Origin: Euryarchaeota archaeon UBA125
GTDB taxonomy: Archaea > Thermoplasmatota > Poseidoniia > Poseidoniales > Thalassarchaeaceae
Direction: 5' to 3'
Assembly: GCA_002502625.1 (NCBI GenBank)
Contig: DAPV01000011.1
Coordinates: 1-16,819, forward strand
DNA length: 16,819 nucleotides
Of this stretch, positions 1 to 5,947 are shown piece by piece; position 1 is the first letter of the stretch; the number at the start of each line of letters is the position of its first letter. Made by a program: the position numbers and the translations under genes. The notes below the pieces were generated by a model. That model made no database searches. It saw only the letters and a list, made by a program, of their open reading frames with translations, and was not told where the DNA came from.

Positions 1-129
1 CCCGTCAAACCATCTTAGTTGGGGGTGGATGAGGCTGCGTCCCTAGGGCGTATTCGAGTCTGCCTTCGACAAGGAGGGTTAAGTCGTAACAAGGTATCTG
101 TAGGGGAACCTGCAGATGGATCACCTCCT
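1..129 (+). rRNA. rrs: 16S ribosomal RNA, 3' end (5' part outside window)
   Basis: This is the last ~129 bases of a small-subunit rRNA. It contains the universal stretch AAGTCGTAACAAGG (81-94), the helix 45 hairpin (96-117) and the terminal GGATCACCTCCT, whose CCTCC is the anti-Shine-Dalgarno. The helix 45 sequence and the upstream helix 44 strand look archaeal. The 3' end is set at 129 by analogy with other archaeal 16S molecules. No tRNA-Ala or 23S follows: a hairpin with a T tract comes next, then a protein gene on the other strand. Unlinked rRNA genes are known in Thermoplasma and in Marine Group II relatives. The 5' portion lies before the window. Confidence 0.97.
96..117 (+). other. 16S helix 45 with GGAA tetraloop (KsgA/Dim1 dimethylation site)
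   Basis: Bases 96-104 (AUCUGUAGG) pair with 109-117 (CCUGCAGAU) in nine continuous pairs, one of them U-G, closing the loop GGAA at 105-108. In all domains the two loop adenines (107-108 here) are the target of KsgA/Dim1 dimethylation. That modification is inferred from the family and is not visible in DNA. Confidence 0.85.
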
Positions 130-150
130 ATGAAATCTCTGGAACCCGGG

Positions 151-192
151 GGGTAGGGTGGCTTCGGCCGCCCTATCCTCCACTTTTTTTTT
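151..192 (+). terminator. UUCG-capped hairpin plus T9 after 16S rRNA
   Basis: Bases 151-162 pair with 167-178 in a 12-bp stem that includes two G-U pairs. The stem closes a C(UUCG)G tetraloop at 163-166, an exceptionally stable loop. An uninterrupted run of nine T follows at 184-192. This is the layout of an intrinsic terminator; archaeal polymerase stops mainly on the U tract. The hairpin could alternatively be, or also form, the 3' side of an rRNA processing structure, but it is self-complementary and needs no 5' partner. It explains the absence of a linked 23S gene. Confidence 0.75.
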
Positions 193-205
193 CAAATTTC
201 TCAAT

Positions 206-1069
206 TCAATTTTTTTCGAGAATTCTTCCTCTAAATGTTAGTAATCTCAGCGGAGGACCGTCTATACTTACGCTGATTGAAGCACCTCTAGTGAAATGAT
301 ATTCGTCCCATCCATCAGATACAACGTATCCTCTATGCATATCAGAAGTTAGGATTGTAGGTTGTTTTGTCCAAATCCAATGTTCTCCTTCTCTTCTTTC
401 TCCTAAGGGTAATTCTCTAGCACCTGCTAAGTAATGATCTTGAACTGAATCTAATGTAAATTCTTGATCTTCAATATCGAAAGTATGTCTAAACCAGGCA
501 CCTTTTCCTACATATGTGGAAAATAGCATTCCAGAAGATGTCTGGATAGTATCAATCGATGAATCACCTTTCCCTCTTTGTAGTCTATATCGAGATGGTT
601 GATATTGGTGAGTATTTGCGATAAGAAGGTCATTCAAAGCAGGATCACATCGAATCACATTACCTGAAGTTGTCACGATTTCAGCTTGAAGGCGCGGAAG
701 GACGTTAACAATCGCAGTTCCATCTAAAGCACTGACCAAATCATCCTCAAAATGATGGGTATCTGAACCCATAAAAAATCCAACAGATCCATCCTTATCC
801 TCTTCTTTAGGGTGGCTATTCACTCCCATTACAGGAGTTTCTGCATCTACAGAATGTGCAATCGATGTAAGAGTTCCATCTCCACCAATTACGATAACTA
901 AATCTCTTCCAATAAAATCTGAGCGTCTAACTTTTTCTCTTGCAGTCATGTCAACTCGTATTCCTTGCTCATTGACAAATTTCTGTAGAACTTTCTCGAT
1001 TGAACCGATTGAACGGTCATGCACAGCCTCGAAATTTTTCTTGTAAACCACGAGAATGTCTGCGCTCAT
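206..1069 (-). CDS. NAD kinase, NADK2-like (mitochondrial-type) subfamily
   Basis: This 287-residue protein probably phosphorylates NAD(H) to NADP(H) in the cytosol. Visible motifs are GGDGT at residues 62-66 (diagnostic of NAD and diacylglycerol kinase folds), VNSHP at 83-87 followed by GSVGFF, the Asn-Asp pair at 146-147 in the place of the usual Asn-Glu, and SSG...KGAW at ~178-192 where common NAD kinases have TPTGSTAY. The ND pair and the SSG...KAW block resemble human NADK2 rather than bacterial PpnK or the typical archaeal enzyme, judged from memory of the family. The start is ATG at 1069, with only a weak purine-rich stretch (GAGGGG) upstream. It converges on the 16S gene and is divergent from the lipoprotein gene, with a 107-bp gap. 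NAD kinase fold is near certain; substrate preference is inferred. Confidence 0.85.
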   Translation of the reverse strand: MSADILVVYKKNFEAVHDRSIGSIEKVLQKFVNEQGIRVDMTAREKVRRSDFIGRDLVIVIGGDGTLTSIAHSVDAETPVMGVNSHPKEEDKDGSVGFFMGSDTHHFEDDLVSALDGTAIVNVLPRLQAEIVTTSGNVIRCDPALNDLLIANTHQYQPSRYRLQRGKGDSSIDTIQTSSGMLFSTYVGKGAWFRHTFDIEDQEFTLDSVQDHYLAGARELPLGERREGEHWIWTKQPTILTSDMHRGYVVSDGWDEYHFTRGASISVSIDGPPLRLLTFRGRILEKN

Positions 1070-1176
1070 CTCGTCCCCTCACCCATAGCCAGACATCGGT
1101 CCCTTAATTCGGATTCGCTGTATTTATTCTGACAACAGGCCAATGAATTGATTTGAGTTGACCTTGACGGTATGTC
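1070..1176. promoter_or_regulatory. Divergent intergenic promoter region with TATA-like box at 1121-1128
   Basis: The 107 bases between the divergent NAD kinase and lipoprotein genes must hold both promoters. The best candidate is TATTTATT at 1121-1128. It lies 49-56 bases before the plus-strand ATG and reads as AATAAATA on the minus strand, about 50 bases before the kinase ATG, so it could serve either gene or both. Prediction is from sequence only. Confidence 0.35.
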
Positions 1177-2289
1177 ATGCATCGCCTGTTAGTTGTGGTC
1201 ATGGCCATGACTTTGTTTTCAGGTTGTATTGGTGAAGATGCTATTCCATTGGATTCGGGTGAGGCATTATTTGATGCAGCATTAGATTCAGGAGATGCAT
1301 GGGACCTTGAAAGAATTTTATCATCTGAAGATGCATATAAATTAGAAATCATGGATATCGTTGCAGGAGTTCAATCTCTAGTGATTTTAGGTGAAGATAA
1401 AGATGCAGAATTAACTCGTGTAGCAATGCTTACTGTTTCTGGAAACGAAAGTATAGACTTTGAAATTCTAGAGGGTGGTGAAAATTTCCATGTTCGAATA
1501 GGACAAATGTGGTATTTAGGGCGAGATGCTGCACCCGATCGCATCGATCCATTGGCAGGTTCTGGAGTAACTATGGATGGTTCAGGAATTCCTAGTGCTC
1601 AATCAGGTTTGCCGATGGATGTTGCCGAATTCAAATCTTTAGATTGGAGAGTAACATGGGATTTAGAATCTGAGCAAATGGTTGCTGTTACAAGTAATGC
1701 AACCTCAAATATTATTCTTGAATTACGAGGAATGCCGCCCGTATTGGTGAAAGCAGAATCATATGGGCAGGATGGTCAAACTTCTACAATCATGACCATT
1801 ACTACTGGAAATGATGCTAAGTTATCGATTCCTGGAGAATCTTCCGTTCGAATGCCAGTGCCAGTTTCAGGTGAAGTAATGATGGATATTGTAGACGGGA
1901 TTAGAATCTGGGAGTATACTGTGGCAGATGGTTTCAGATGGGAAGTGTCAACGAATGAAGTAGAATTACACGTTGGTGAAAGAGATTCAGAAGGAAATCT
2001 CTCTATTCTTGTGGAGTTTCCTGTTGAAGCGGGTCATCTAGACTATTCAGATTCTAATGGCTCATATTGGACATTCGATTTTTATGATAACGACAATGAT
2101 AGTTTGCTTAGTGGAGGAGACGTTCTACGAGTAGAGACAGATTCTGATCTAGATTTTGATGCGGCTATTTACGATCTATGGGCTGAAGATTATCCTGAAT
2201 CATTTTTACCAGCTCATTTCTTTTCATCTCTCCTTGTTTTCATAATTCTACCATTGTTTCGAAAAACCATGAATCCGCGAATTGTTTGA
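1177..2289 (+). CDS. Secreted lipoprotein-like protein with C-terminal membrane segment, unknown function
   Basis: I do not recognise this 370-residue protein. Residues 1-16 form a signal peptide ending in a lipobox-like LFSGC, which puts a lipidation-type Cys at position 17. The body is acidic, Ser/Asp/Glu-rich and beta-like, as in many archaeal surface proteins. Near the C-terminus there is an Asp/Asn-rich stretch (DNDNDSLLSGGD) that could bind calcium. The last ~25 residues comprise a hydrophobic segment (FFSSLLVFIILPLF) followed by RK and a short tail, a second membrane anchor or a sorting-type tail, though no PGF-like motif is seen. ATG 1177 is the first start that keeps the signal peptide; no SD is visible. 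It lies 25 bases upstream of the SAP-domain membrane protein, probably in one transcript. Real gene: high confidence; function unknown. Confidence 0.8.
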   Translation: MHRLLVVVMAMTLFSGCIGEDAIPLDSGEALFDAALDSGDAWDLERILSSEDAYKLEIMDIVAGVQSLVILGEDKDAELTRVAMLTVSGNESIDFEILEGGENFHVRIGQMWYLGRDAAPDRIDPLAGSGVTMDGSGIPSAQSGLPMDVAEFKSLDWRVTWDLESEQMVAVTSNATSNIILELRGMPPVLVKAESYGQDGQTSTIMTITTGNDAKLSIPGESSVRMPVPVSGEVMMDIVDGIRIWEYTVADGFRWEVSTNEVELHVGERDSEGNLSILVEFPVEAGHLDYSDSNGSYWTFDFYDNDNDSLLSGGDVLRVETDSDLDFDAAIYDLWAEDYPESFLPAHFFSSLLVFIILPLFRKTMNPRIV

Positions 2290-2306
2290 TTACCTCATAG
2301 GACTTC

Positions 2307-2310
2307 GGAG
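2307..2310 (+). promoter_or_regulatory. Shine-Dalgarno site (GGAG) fixing the start of the SAP membrane protein
   Basis: GGAG sits four bases before ATG 2315 and is complementary to the 16S tail at 121-129. It favours ATG 2315 over the in-frame TTG at 2282, which would overlap the end of the lipoprotein gene. Confidence 0.55.
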
Positions 2311-2314
2311 TAAC

Positions 2315-3820
2315 ATGGTTGATGAGGAACCTTCCAAGATGGATTCGTTCAAAGGTAAACTCTCAGACATTGGTCAAAAGGTTGGAGATGCATCAAAAAA
2401 GGCTGCAAAGAAGACTTCTGAAGTAAGTGCAAATATTGCTGAAGATATCAAAGTAGGAGCGAAAAAGGTGTCTGAAGATGTTAAGACCGGCGCAATGAAG
2501 GTCTCTGAAACGGTAGAACAGAAGAAAGAAGAGTTTCTTGAGAAGAGAGAAGAGTCAAAGAAAGCTAAGGCTGAAGCTGATGATGTTAGAGAAGAAGAAC
2601 TTCGGTCAGTACTGAAGTCAACTGATCTTATTCCTATCTCTCCACTAAATGAAGAAATAAATGATGATAAATCAGTAGGAGAAATACAAAACTTAACTGT
2701 CAATCAATTAAAATCTAAACTTTCAGATTTAGGACTTAGGGTAAGTGGGAAAAAATCAGAATTAGTTGATAGATTAAATGAATCATTAAATTCAACAAAA
2801 GAACGAATTTCTGAAATACGTTCAACTTCAAATGAAAAAGAACAAGAAATTGTAATTGAAGAACTCGAATCTACAGATACTCTAAATCTTGAATTGAATG
2901 ATAGAGAAATGATAATTCCTAACAGAAAATTGAGATATGCCATTAATTGGTTAAACCGTGCTTTCTTTGGATATTACATGGTGTTAACTTTGTCAGTTAT
3001 GGGTTTTTTCACATCATTTTCAATATTAGAAGAATTTAGTGTCCTTGGAGATCGATTTATCCAAGATTACGGTGGAATGGAAGAAATTTGGGCCTCGACT
3101 CTTCAATACGGAACAGCATCTTGTCTATTTATTGCAGGTCTGCTGTACTTGTTTGGTAGAGTAAAGACTGCGTCTATATTTTCTATCTTAATCGCGCTTA
3201 ACTCAATCATTTTCAGATTCATTTTTGCTTCAGAAGCAGATGTAATGAGCCAATTTGCTATTTTTGAAGCATTAATCGATTTCGTTTCACTTTCTCTTTT
3301 CTGTGTAACTTCCGCAGTTCCTTGGTTTTTCATATCCGATTTTGAAAATATTCGGGAACAAGACAATTCAAAACAAATTGAATACGAAGAATCAGAAGAA
3401 TTAATTCAGAGTACTCATGATGAGATGTTGACTGATATGGATCAATTCGCTGTAACTCGTCCCACGCCGCCTAGAAGAAGAAGACCTATGGAATTGTTCT
3501 ATGAAGGAATTTTCTTGTTAATTTCAATGATGCTTTGGCCTATTACGATTTCAACTCATTTTCTACTTGCTCTAGAAATTCCTACTCGATATGGAACCTG
3601 GGATATGGAAACAAATGCAGCAACATTGTTGGTGCCATTGTATTTGTTATCATTTTTGGCTACTTGGGTTGTAATTCGAAGTGATAGAGAAGCACGAGGG
3701 GGTGCTCTTTATGCAAAGGAGAAGGAAGCTTATCACGAGTTCATGAATCAATTTTTGGCACTCAAGAAGGCATATTACGAGCGCCAAGCAAAGCGTTTAG
3801 ATGTTGAGGATTCTGAATAA
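2315..3820 (+). CDS. SAP-domain multipass membrane protein with LEA-like repeat N-terminus
   Basis: This 501-residue protein has three parts. Residues ~12-95 are Lys/Glu/Ala-rich and amphipathic, with 11-residue periodicity: IKVGAKKVSED (45-55), VKTGAMKVSET (56-66), VEQKKEEFLEK (67-77). This resembles LEA or apolipoprotein helices. Residues ~126-158 (LTVNQLKSKLSDLGLRVSGKKSELVDRL) are a clear SAP motif, a helix-extended loop-helix that usually binds DNA or RNA. From ~210 on there are about six hydrophobic segments (near 216-238, 258-280, 285-305, 312-340, 395-420, 438-458) and a charged C-terminal helix. A short Arg-rich loop (PPRRRRP) precedes the fifth segment. A possible role is tethering nucleic acid or shaping membrane; this is inference. 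Start chosen at ATG 2315 with GGAG upstream; a TTG at 2282 would add 11 residues. It ends one base before the convergent methyltransferase stop codon. Confidence 0.8.
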   Translation: MVDEEPSKMDSFKGKLSDIGQKVGDASKKAAKKTSEVSANIAEDIKVGAKKVSEDVKTGAMKVSETVEQKKEEFLEKREESKKAKAEADDVREEELRSVLKSTDLIPISPLNEEINDDKSVGEIQNLTVNQLKSKLSDLGLRVSGKKSELVDRLNESLNSTKERISEIRSTSNEKEQEIVIEELESTDTLNLELNDREMIIPNRKLRYAINWLNRAFFGYYMVLTLSVMGFFTSFSILEEFSVLGDRFIQDYGGMEEIWASTLQYGTASCLFIAGLLYLFGRVKTASIFSILIALNSIIFRFIFASEADVMSQFAIFEALIDFVSLSLFCVTSAVPWFFISDFENIREQDNSKQIEYEESEELIQSTHDEMLTDMDQFAVTRPTPPRRRRPMELFYEGIFLLISMMLWPITISTHFLLALEIPTRYGTWDMETNAATLLVPLYLLSFLATWVVIRSDREARGGALYAKEKEAYHEFMNQFLALKKAYYERQAKRLDVEDSE

Positions 3821-3821
3821 A

Positions 3822-4586
3822 TCATTCTCTTTGACGAATGGCTTCGATGGCTAATGTAGAGATTGCGACTTGTAAGTTGTAACTTGGGATGAATCCCTCC
3901 ATAGGTAGTCGAATAATCTGATCAGCGGCATCCAGACATTCTTGGGATACACCCTCTCTTTCTGCTCCTATAACAATCAATACATCCCCGGTAAGATTGG
4001 ATTCCCAAGGTGGAATTGTTCCAACATCTTCAGCTACTATTACTCGAATATTGTTTTCTTTGGCTAGTTTCAGAGCATTTTCTGTTTCAGTGTAGTGGAT
4101 AGGGATGAATCGTGTTGCTCTCATACTAGACCCCTTTACAGCACTTCTTTCAGAATGGCTCATTTTGTTACTAATGATCATGGCATCTGCTCCACTAACT
4201 TCAGCTGTTCTAATGCAAAAACCCATATTTGTTGCATATTGAACTCCATCCAATAACCAAATGACTCCTCCAGACTCAAATACCTCCTCTAGAGAAAGAT
4301 TTGGTTTTCGTCCTACTAGAGCCAAAGCAAGAGGATGTTCTGGTTCTCCATCCTTAGCAGGAAGTGACATTCTCCAAACATCAGTTCTACTTCCTTCTTC
4401 GACTTTAATGTCTCTTTCATCACACAGATTCCGAATTTCTACTAGTCGAGGTTCCGGATTATCTCTCTCTAGAAGAACAAGAGTAGCCTCTCCTGAATGA
4501 ATAGCTGCCATGACTGCATCTACTCCTCGTCTTTGTAACACAAAACTACCACTTGCTCTTTGTTCAAGAGTCTGCCGAATGGTCAA
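3822..4586 (-). CDS. SpoU/TrmH-family RNA 2'-O-ribose methyltransferase
   Basis: This 254-residue SPOUT-superfamily enzyme should methylate the 2'-OH of an rRNA or tRNA nucleotide using S-adenosylmethionine. All three SpoU motifs are present. Motif 1 is LDGVQYATNMGFCIRTAEVSGA (~112-133), with Asn120 and Arg126 in the usual places. Motif 2 is IGAEREGVS (~207-214). Motif 3 is LPMEGFIPSYNLQVA (~227-241), in which Tyr-Asn-Leu replaces the more common Ser-Leu-Asn. Residues 1-90 form the substrate-binding region typical of larger members. The predicted start is TTG at 4586 because an in-frame stop immediately precedes it; the next in-frame Met is residue 26. It converges on the SAP gene with one base between stops and is divergent from the next gene by 41 bases. 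The target nucleotide cannot be told from sequence. Confidence 0.88.
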   Translation of the reverse strand: MTIRQTLEQRASGSFVLQRRGVDAVMAAIHSGEATLVLLERDNPEPRLVEIRNLCDERDIKVEEGSRTDVWRMSLPAKDGEPEHPLALALVGRKPNLSLEEVFESGGVIWLLDGVQYATNMGFCIRTAEVSGADAMIISNKMSHSERSAVKGSSMRATRFIPIHYTETENALKLAKENNIRVIVAEDVGTIPPWESNLTGDVLIVIGAEREGVSQECLDAADQIIRLPMEGFIPSYNLQVAISTLAIEAIRQRE

Positions 4587-4627
4587 TCAGTGAAAGGTTT
4601 CATCATGGTCTGTGTATTCGTAACATC

Positions 4628-4957
4628 ATGAAGGGTCAGGCATCATGGATGTGGTTTATGTTCGGAGCAACTCAATTGCTGCTTGGTTCAAAGGTTTCAC
4701 CAGAATTGGAAATTCTTGGTATGTTTCTAAATGCGAATGGTGGAGGTTTTCTCTTAGTTGCTCTATATTTCCTTTTGAAGCGGGATAAACTCGACGAACT
4801 CAATCCTACCACTCGCAAGTCAGAGCGAACAACATTGATTCGAGGTGAAGATGGTCAGGTTCATGAGGTTCCAATCGCAACAAAAGACTCTAAATTCACT
4901 TTGGTGTTGAACATTATTTGGTTCGTAATGATGATTGGCGGTTGGACTTTCCTTTAG
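4628..4957 (+). CDS. Small three-helix membrane protein, unknown function
   Basis: I do not recognise this 109-residue protein. It has hydrophobic segments at ~6-20 (WMWFMFGATQLLLG), ~28-50 (ending FLLVALYFLLKR) and ~91-109 (TLVLNIIWFVMMIGGWTFL). A charged loop of ~40 residues lies between segments two and three. ATG 4628 is preferred over an upstream in-frame start near 4553, because the extension would overlap the methyltransferase gene and is not hydrophobic. There is no SD. It probably shares a transcript with the next gene, which begins within a few bases of its stop codon. Confidence 0.6.
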   Translation: MKGQASWMWFMFGATQLLLGSKVSPELEILGMFLNANGGGFLLVALYFLLKRDKLDELNPTTRKSERTTLIRGEDGQVHEVPIATKDSKFTLVLNIIWFVMMIGGWTFL

Positions 4958-4959
4958 TT

Positions 4960-5223
4960 GTGATTACTTTGGTCGGTGAAATTGTCGACAAAATGATGGA
5001 CAATCCTGCTGATGATTTATTCGGTGGATATTATCCCTTTTTACGTCGACTAGTAATACCTTTTGTTTTACTAATGATTTTCTTTTTTGTATATGATTTA
5101 TCAAATGGAAGTGCCTTACTATCTGCTATTTTCACTGGTTTTTCGATAGGACCATTATTGATATTAGAGCGTTTAATGATAATTTATTTGATAAAACAAA
5201 ATCTAAATGAAAACAGGCAATAA
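4960..5223 (+). CDS. Small two-helix membrane protein, unknown function
   Basis: This is an 87-residue protein if GTG 4960 is the start, or 77 residues from ATG 4990. It has an acidic N-terminal part (MMDNPADDLFGG), two strongly hydrophobic segments (LVIPFVLLMIFFFVY and IFTGFSIGPLLILERLMIIYLI) and a polar tail. No family is recognised. A TTG at 4918 would overlap the preceding gene and adds a non-hydrophobic stretch, so it was not used. The start is uncertain: neither candidate has a good SD, although GGTGA lies 13 bases before ATG 4990. It follows the previous membrane gene by two bases and they are probably co-transcribed. Confidence 0.5.
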   Translation: MITLVGEIVDKMMDNPADDLFGGYYPFLRRLVIPFVLLMIFFFVYDLSNGSALLSAIFTGFSIGPLLILERLMIIYLIKQNLNENRQ

Positions 5224-5230
5224 ATGTTCT

Positions 5231-5238
5231 TTTTAAGC
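5231..5238 (+). promoter_or_regulatory. TATA-like box before the NfeD-like gene
   Basis: TTTTAAGC lies ~40 bases upstream of ATG 5274. The same TTTA core recurs at a similar distance before the next two genes (5902-5905 and 7467-7470). Confidence 0.35.
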
Positions 5239-5273
5239 GAAGCGGTCATATCCTTAATGGAGAGTCGTCAGTC

Positions 5274-5888
5274 ATGGAAATACTCGCTTTCTTTGGACTT
5301 GACGTTCTGACAGGCATGGAATTACTATTCGCTGCAAGTGCTCTTTTGGGTGGATTACTATTCCTTGCATGGTTCCTCATAGCAATGATCGGAGGAGTTG
5401 CAGGAGATGTGGCAGGAGATATTTTTGGAGCAGATGTTGGTTTTGATGCGGATCTTTCGTTCAAGGCCTTGACTTTCCAAGGAATTAGTGCATTTACTAT
5501 GATGTTTGGATTGATTGGATTGGCGATTATGCGAGCAGATTATGACGTTATGCTGGCAATATTAGGAGGGAGTGCCGCAGGGGGCCTCTCGATGTATGCA
5601 ACTGCCAAGTTGTTCCAAGGATTCAAAGCCTTAGAAAGTGAAGGTACAATGAAGATTGATGAAGCAATTGGTGCTAGAGGAACTGTATATCTACGTATTC
5701 CAAGTTCTGGAACTGGCCAAGTTCAAGTGACTTTTCAAGGGGCTGAAAGAACACTTGATGCAATGTCTAATGGAGAAGTAGAAATTTCTACAGGGACATT
5801 CATTTCAGTTGTTGATCGAATGGGGTCTGTCCTAGTTGTTGAACCATTAACTGGCATGAAAGCAAGAAATAATGACGAGTCTGAATAG
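5274..5888 (+). CDS. NfeD/YuaF/YqiJ-like membrane protein with C-terminal OB fold (flotillin partner)
   Basis: This 204-residue protein has a long hydrophobic segment at ~16-42 and a Gly/Asp-rich loop (GDVAGDIFGADVGFDAD, ~44-60). Two further segments follow at ~66-86 and ~91-113, then a C-terminal beta domain at ~130-195 (IGARGTVYLRIP...GSVLVVEPL) consistent with the NfeD OB fold. NfeD proteins of this short type (YuaF in Bacillus, YqiJ in E. coli) are encoded next to flotillins and act with them in membrane microdomains, and the very next gene here is a flotillin. Assignment rests on layout plus neighbour and not on a single diagnostic residue. GGAG at 5259-5262 lies 11 bases before ATG 5274. 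A T7 run directly after the stop may end the transcript. Confidence 0.75.
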   Translation: MEILAFFGLDVLTGMELLFAASALLGGLLFLAWFLIAMIGGVAGDVAGDIFGADVGFDADLSFKALTFQGISAFTMMFGLIGLAIMRADYDVMLAILGGSAAGGLSMYATAKLFQGFKALESEGTMKIDEAIGARGTVYLRIPSSGTGQVQVTFQGAERTLDAMSNGEVEISTGTFISVVDRMGSVLVVEPLTGMKARNNDESE

Positions 5889-5895
5889 TTTTTTT
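5889..5895 (+). terminator. T7 tract after the NfeD-like gene
   Basis: Seven T directly follow the TAG stop, with no hairpin. Archaeal RNA polymerase can terminate on such tracts. Together with a TATA-like box just downstream it suggests that the flotillin gene has its own promoter. Confidence 0.35.
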
Positions 5896-5900
5896 CTCAA

Positions 5901-5908
5901 TTTTATGT
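5901..5908 (+). promoter_or_regulatory. TATA-like box before the flotillin gene
   Basis: TTTTATGT lies 40-47 bases upstream of ATG 5948, the same arrangement as before the NfeD-like gene. Sequence-only prediction. Confidence 0.35.
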
Positions 5909-5947
5909 CGGGAAAGGGTTGATTATCATCCTCATTGTCGTCTAATC

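Noticed and set aside
130..205. Possible tRNA or start of 23S downstream of 16S
   Set aside because: The 76 bases hold only the hairpin and T-rich sequence. No cloverleaf, CCA end or 23S 5' sequence is visible.
2374..3366. Minus-strand frames opposite the SAP membrane protein
   Set aside because: The plus-strand frame has a SAP motif, ordered membrane helices and an SD. The minus frames are Ser/Phe-rich shadows.
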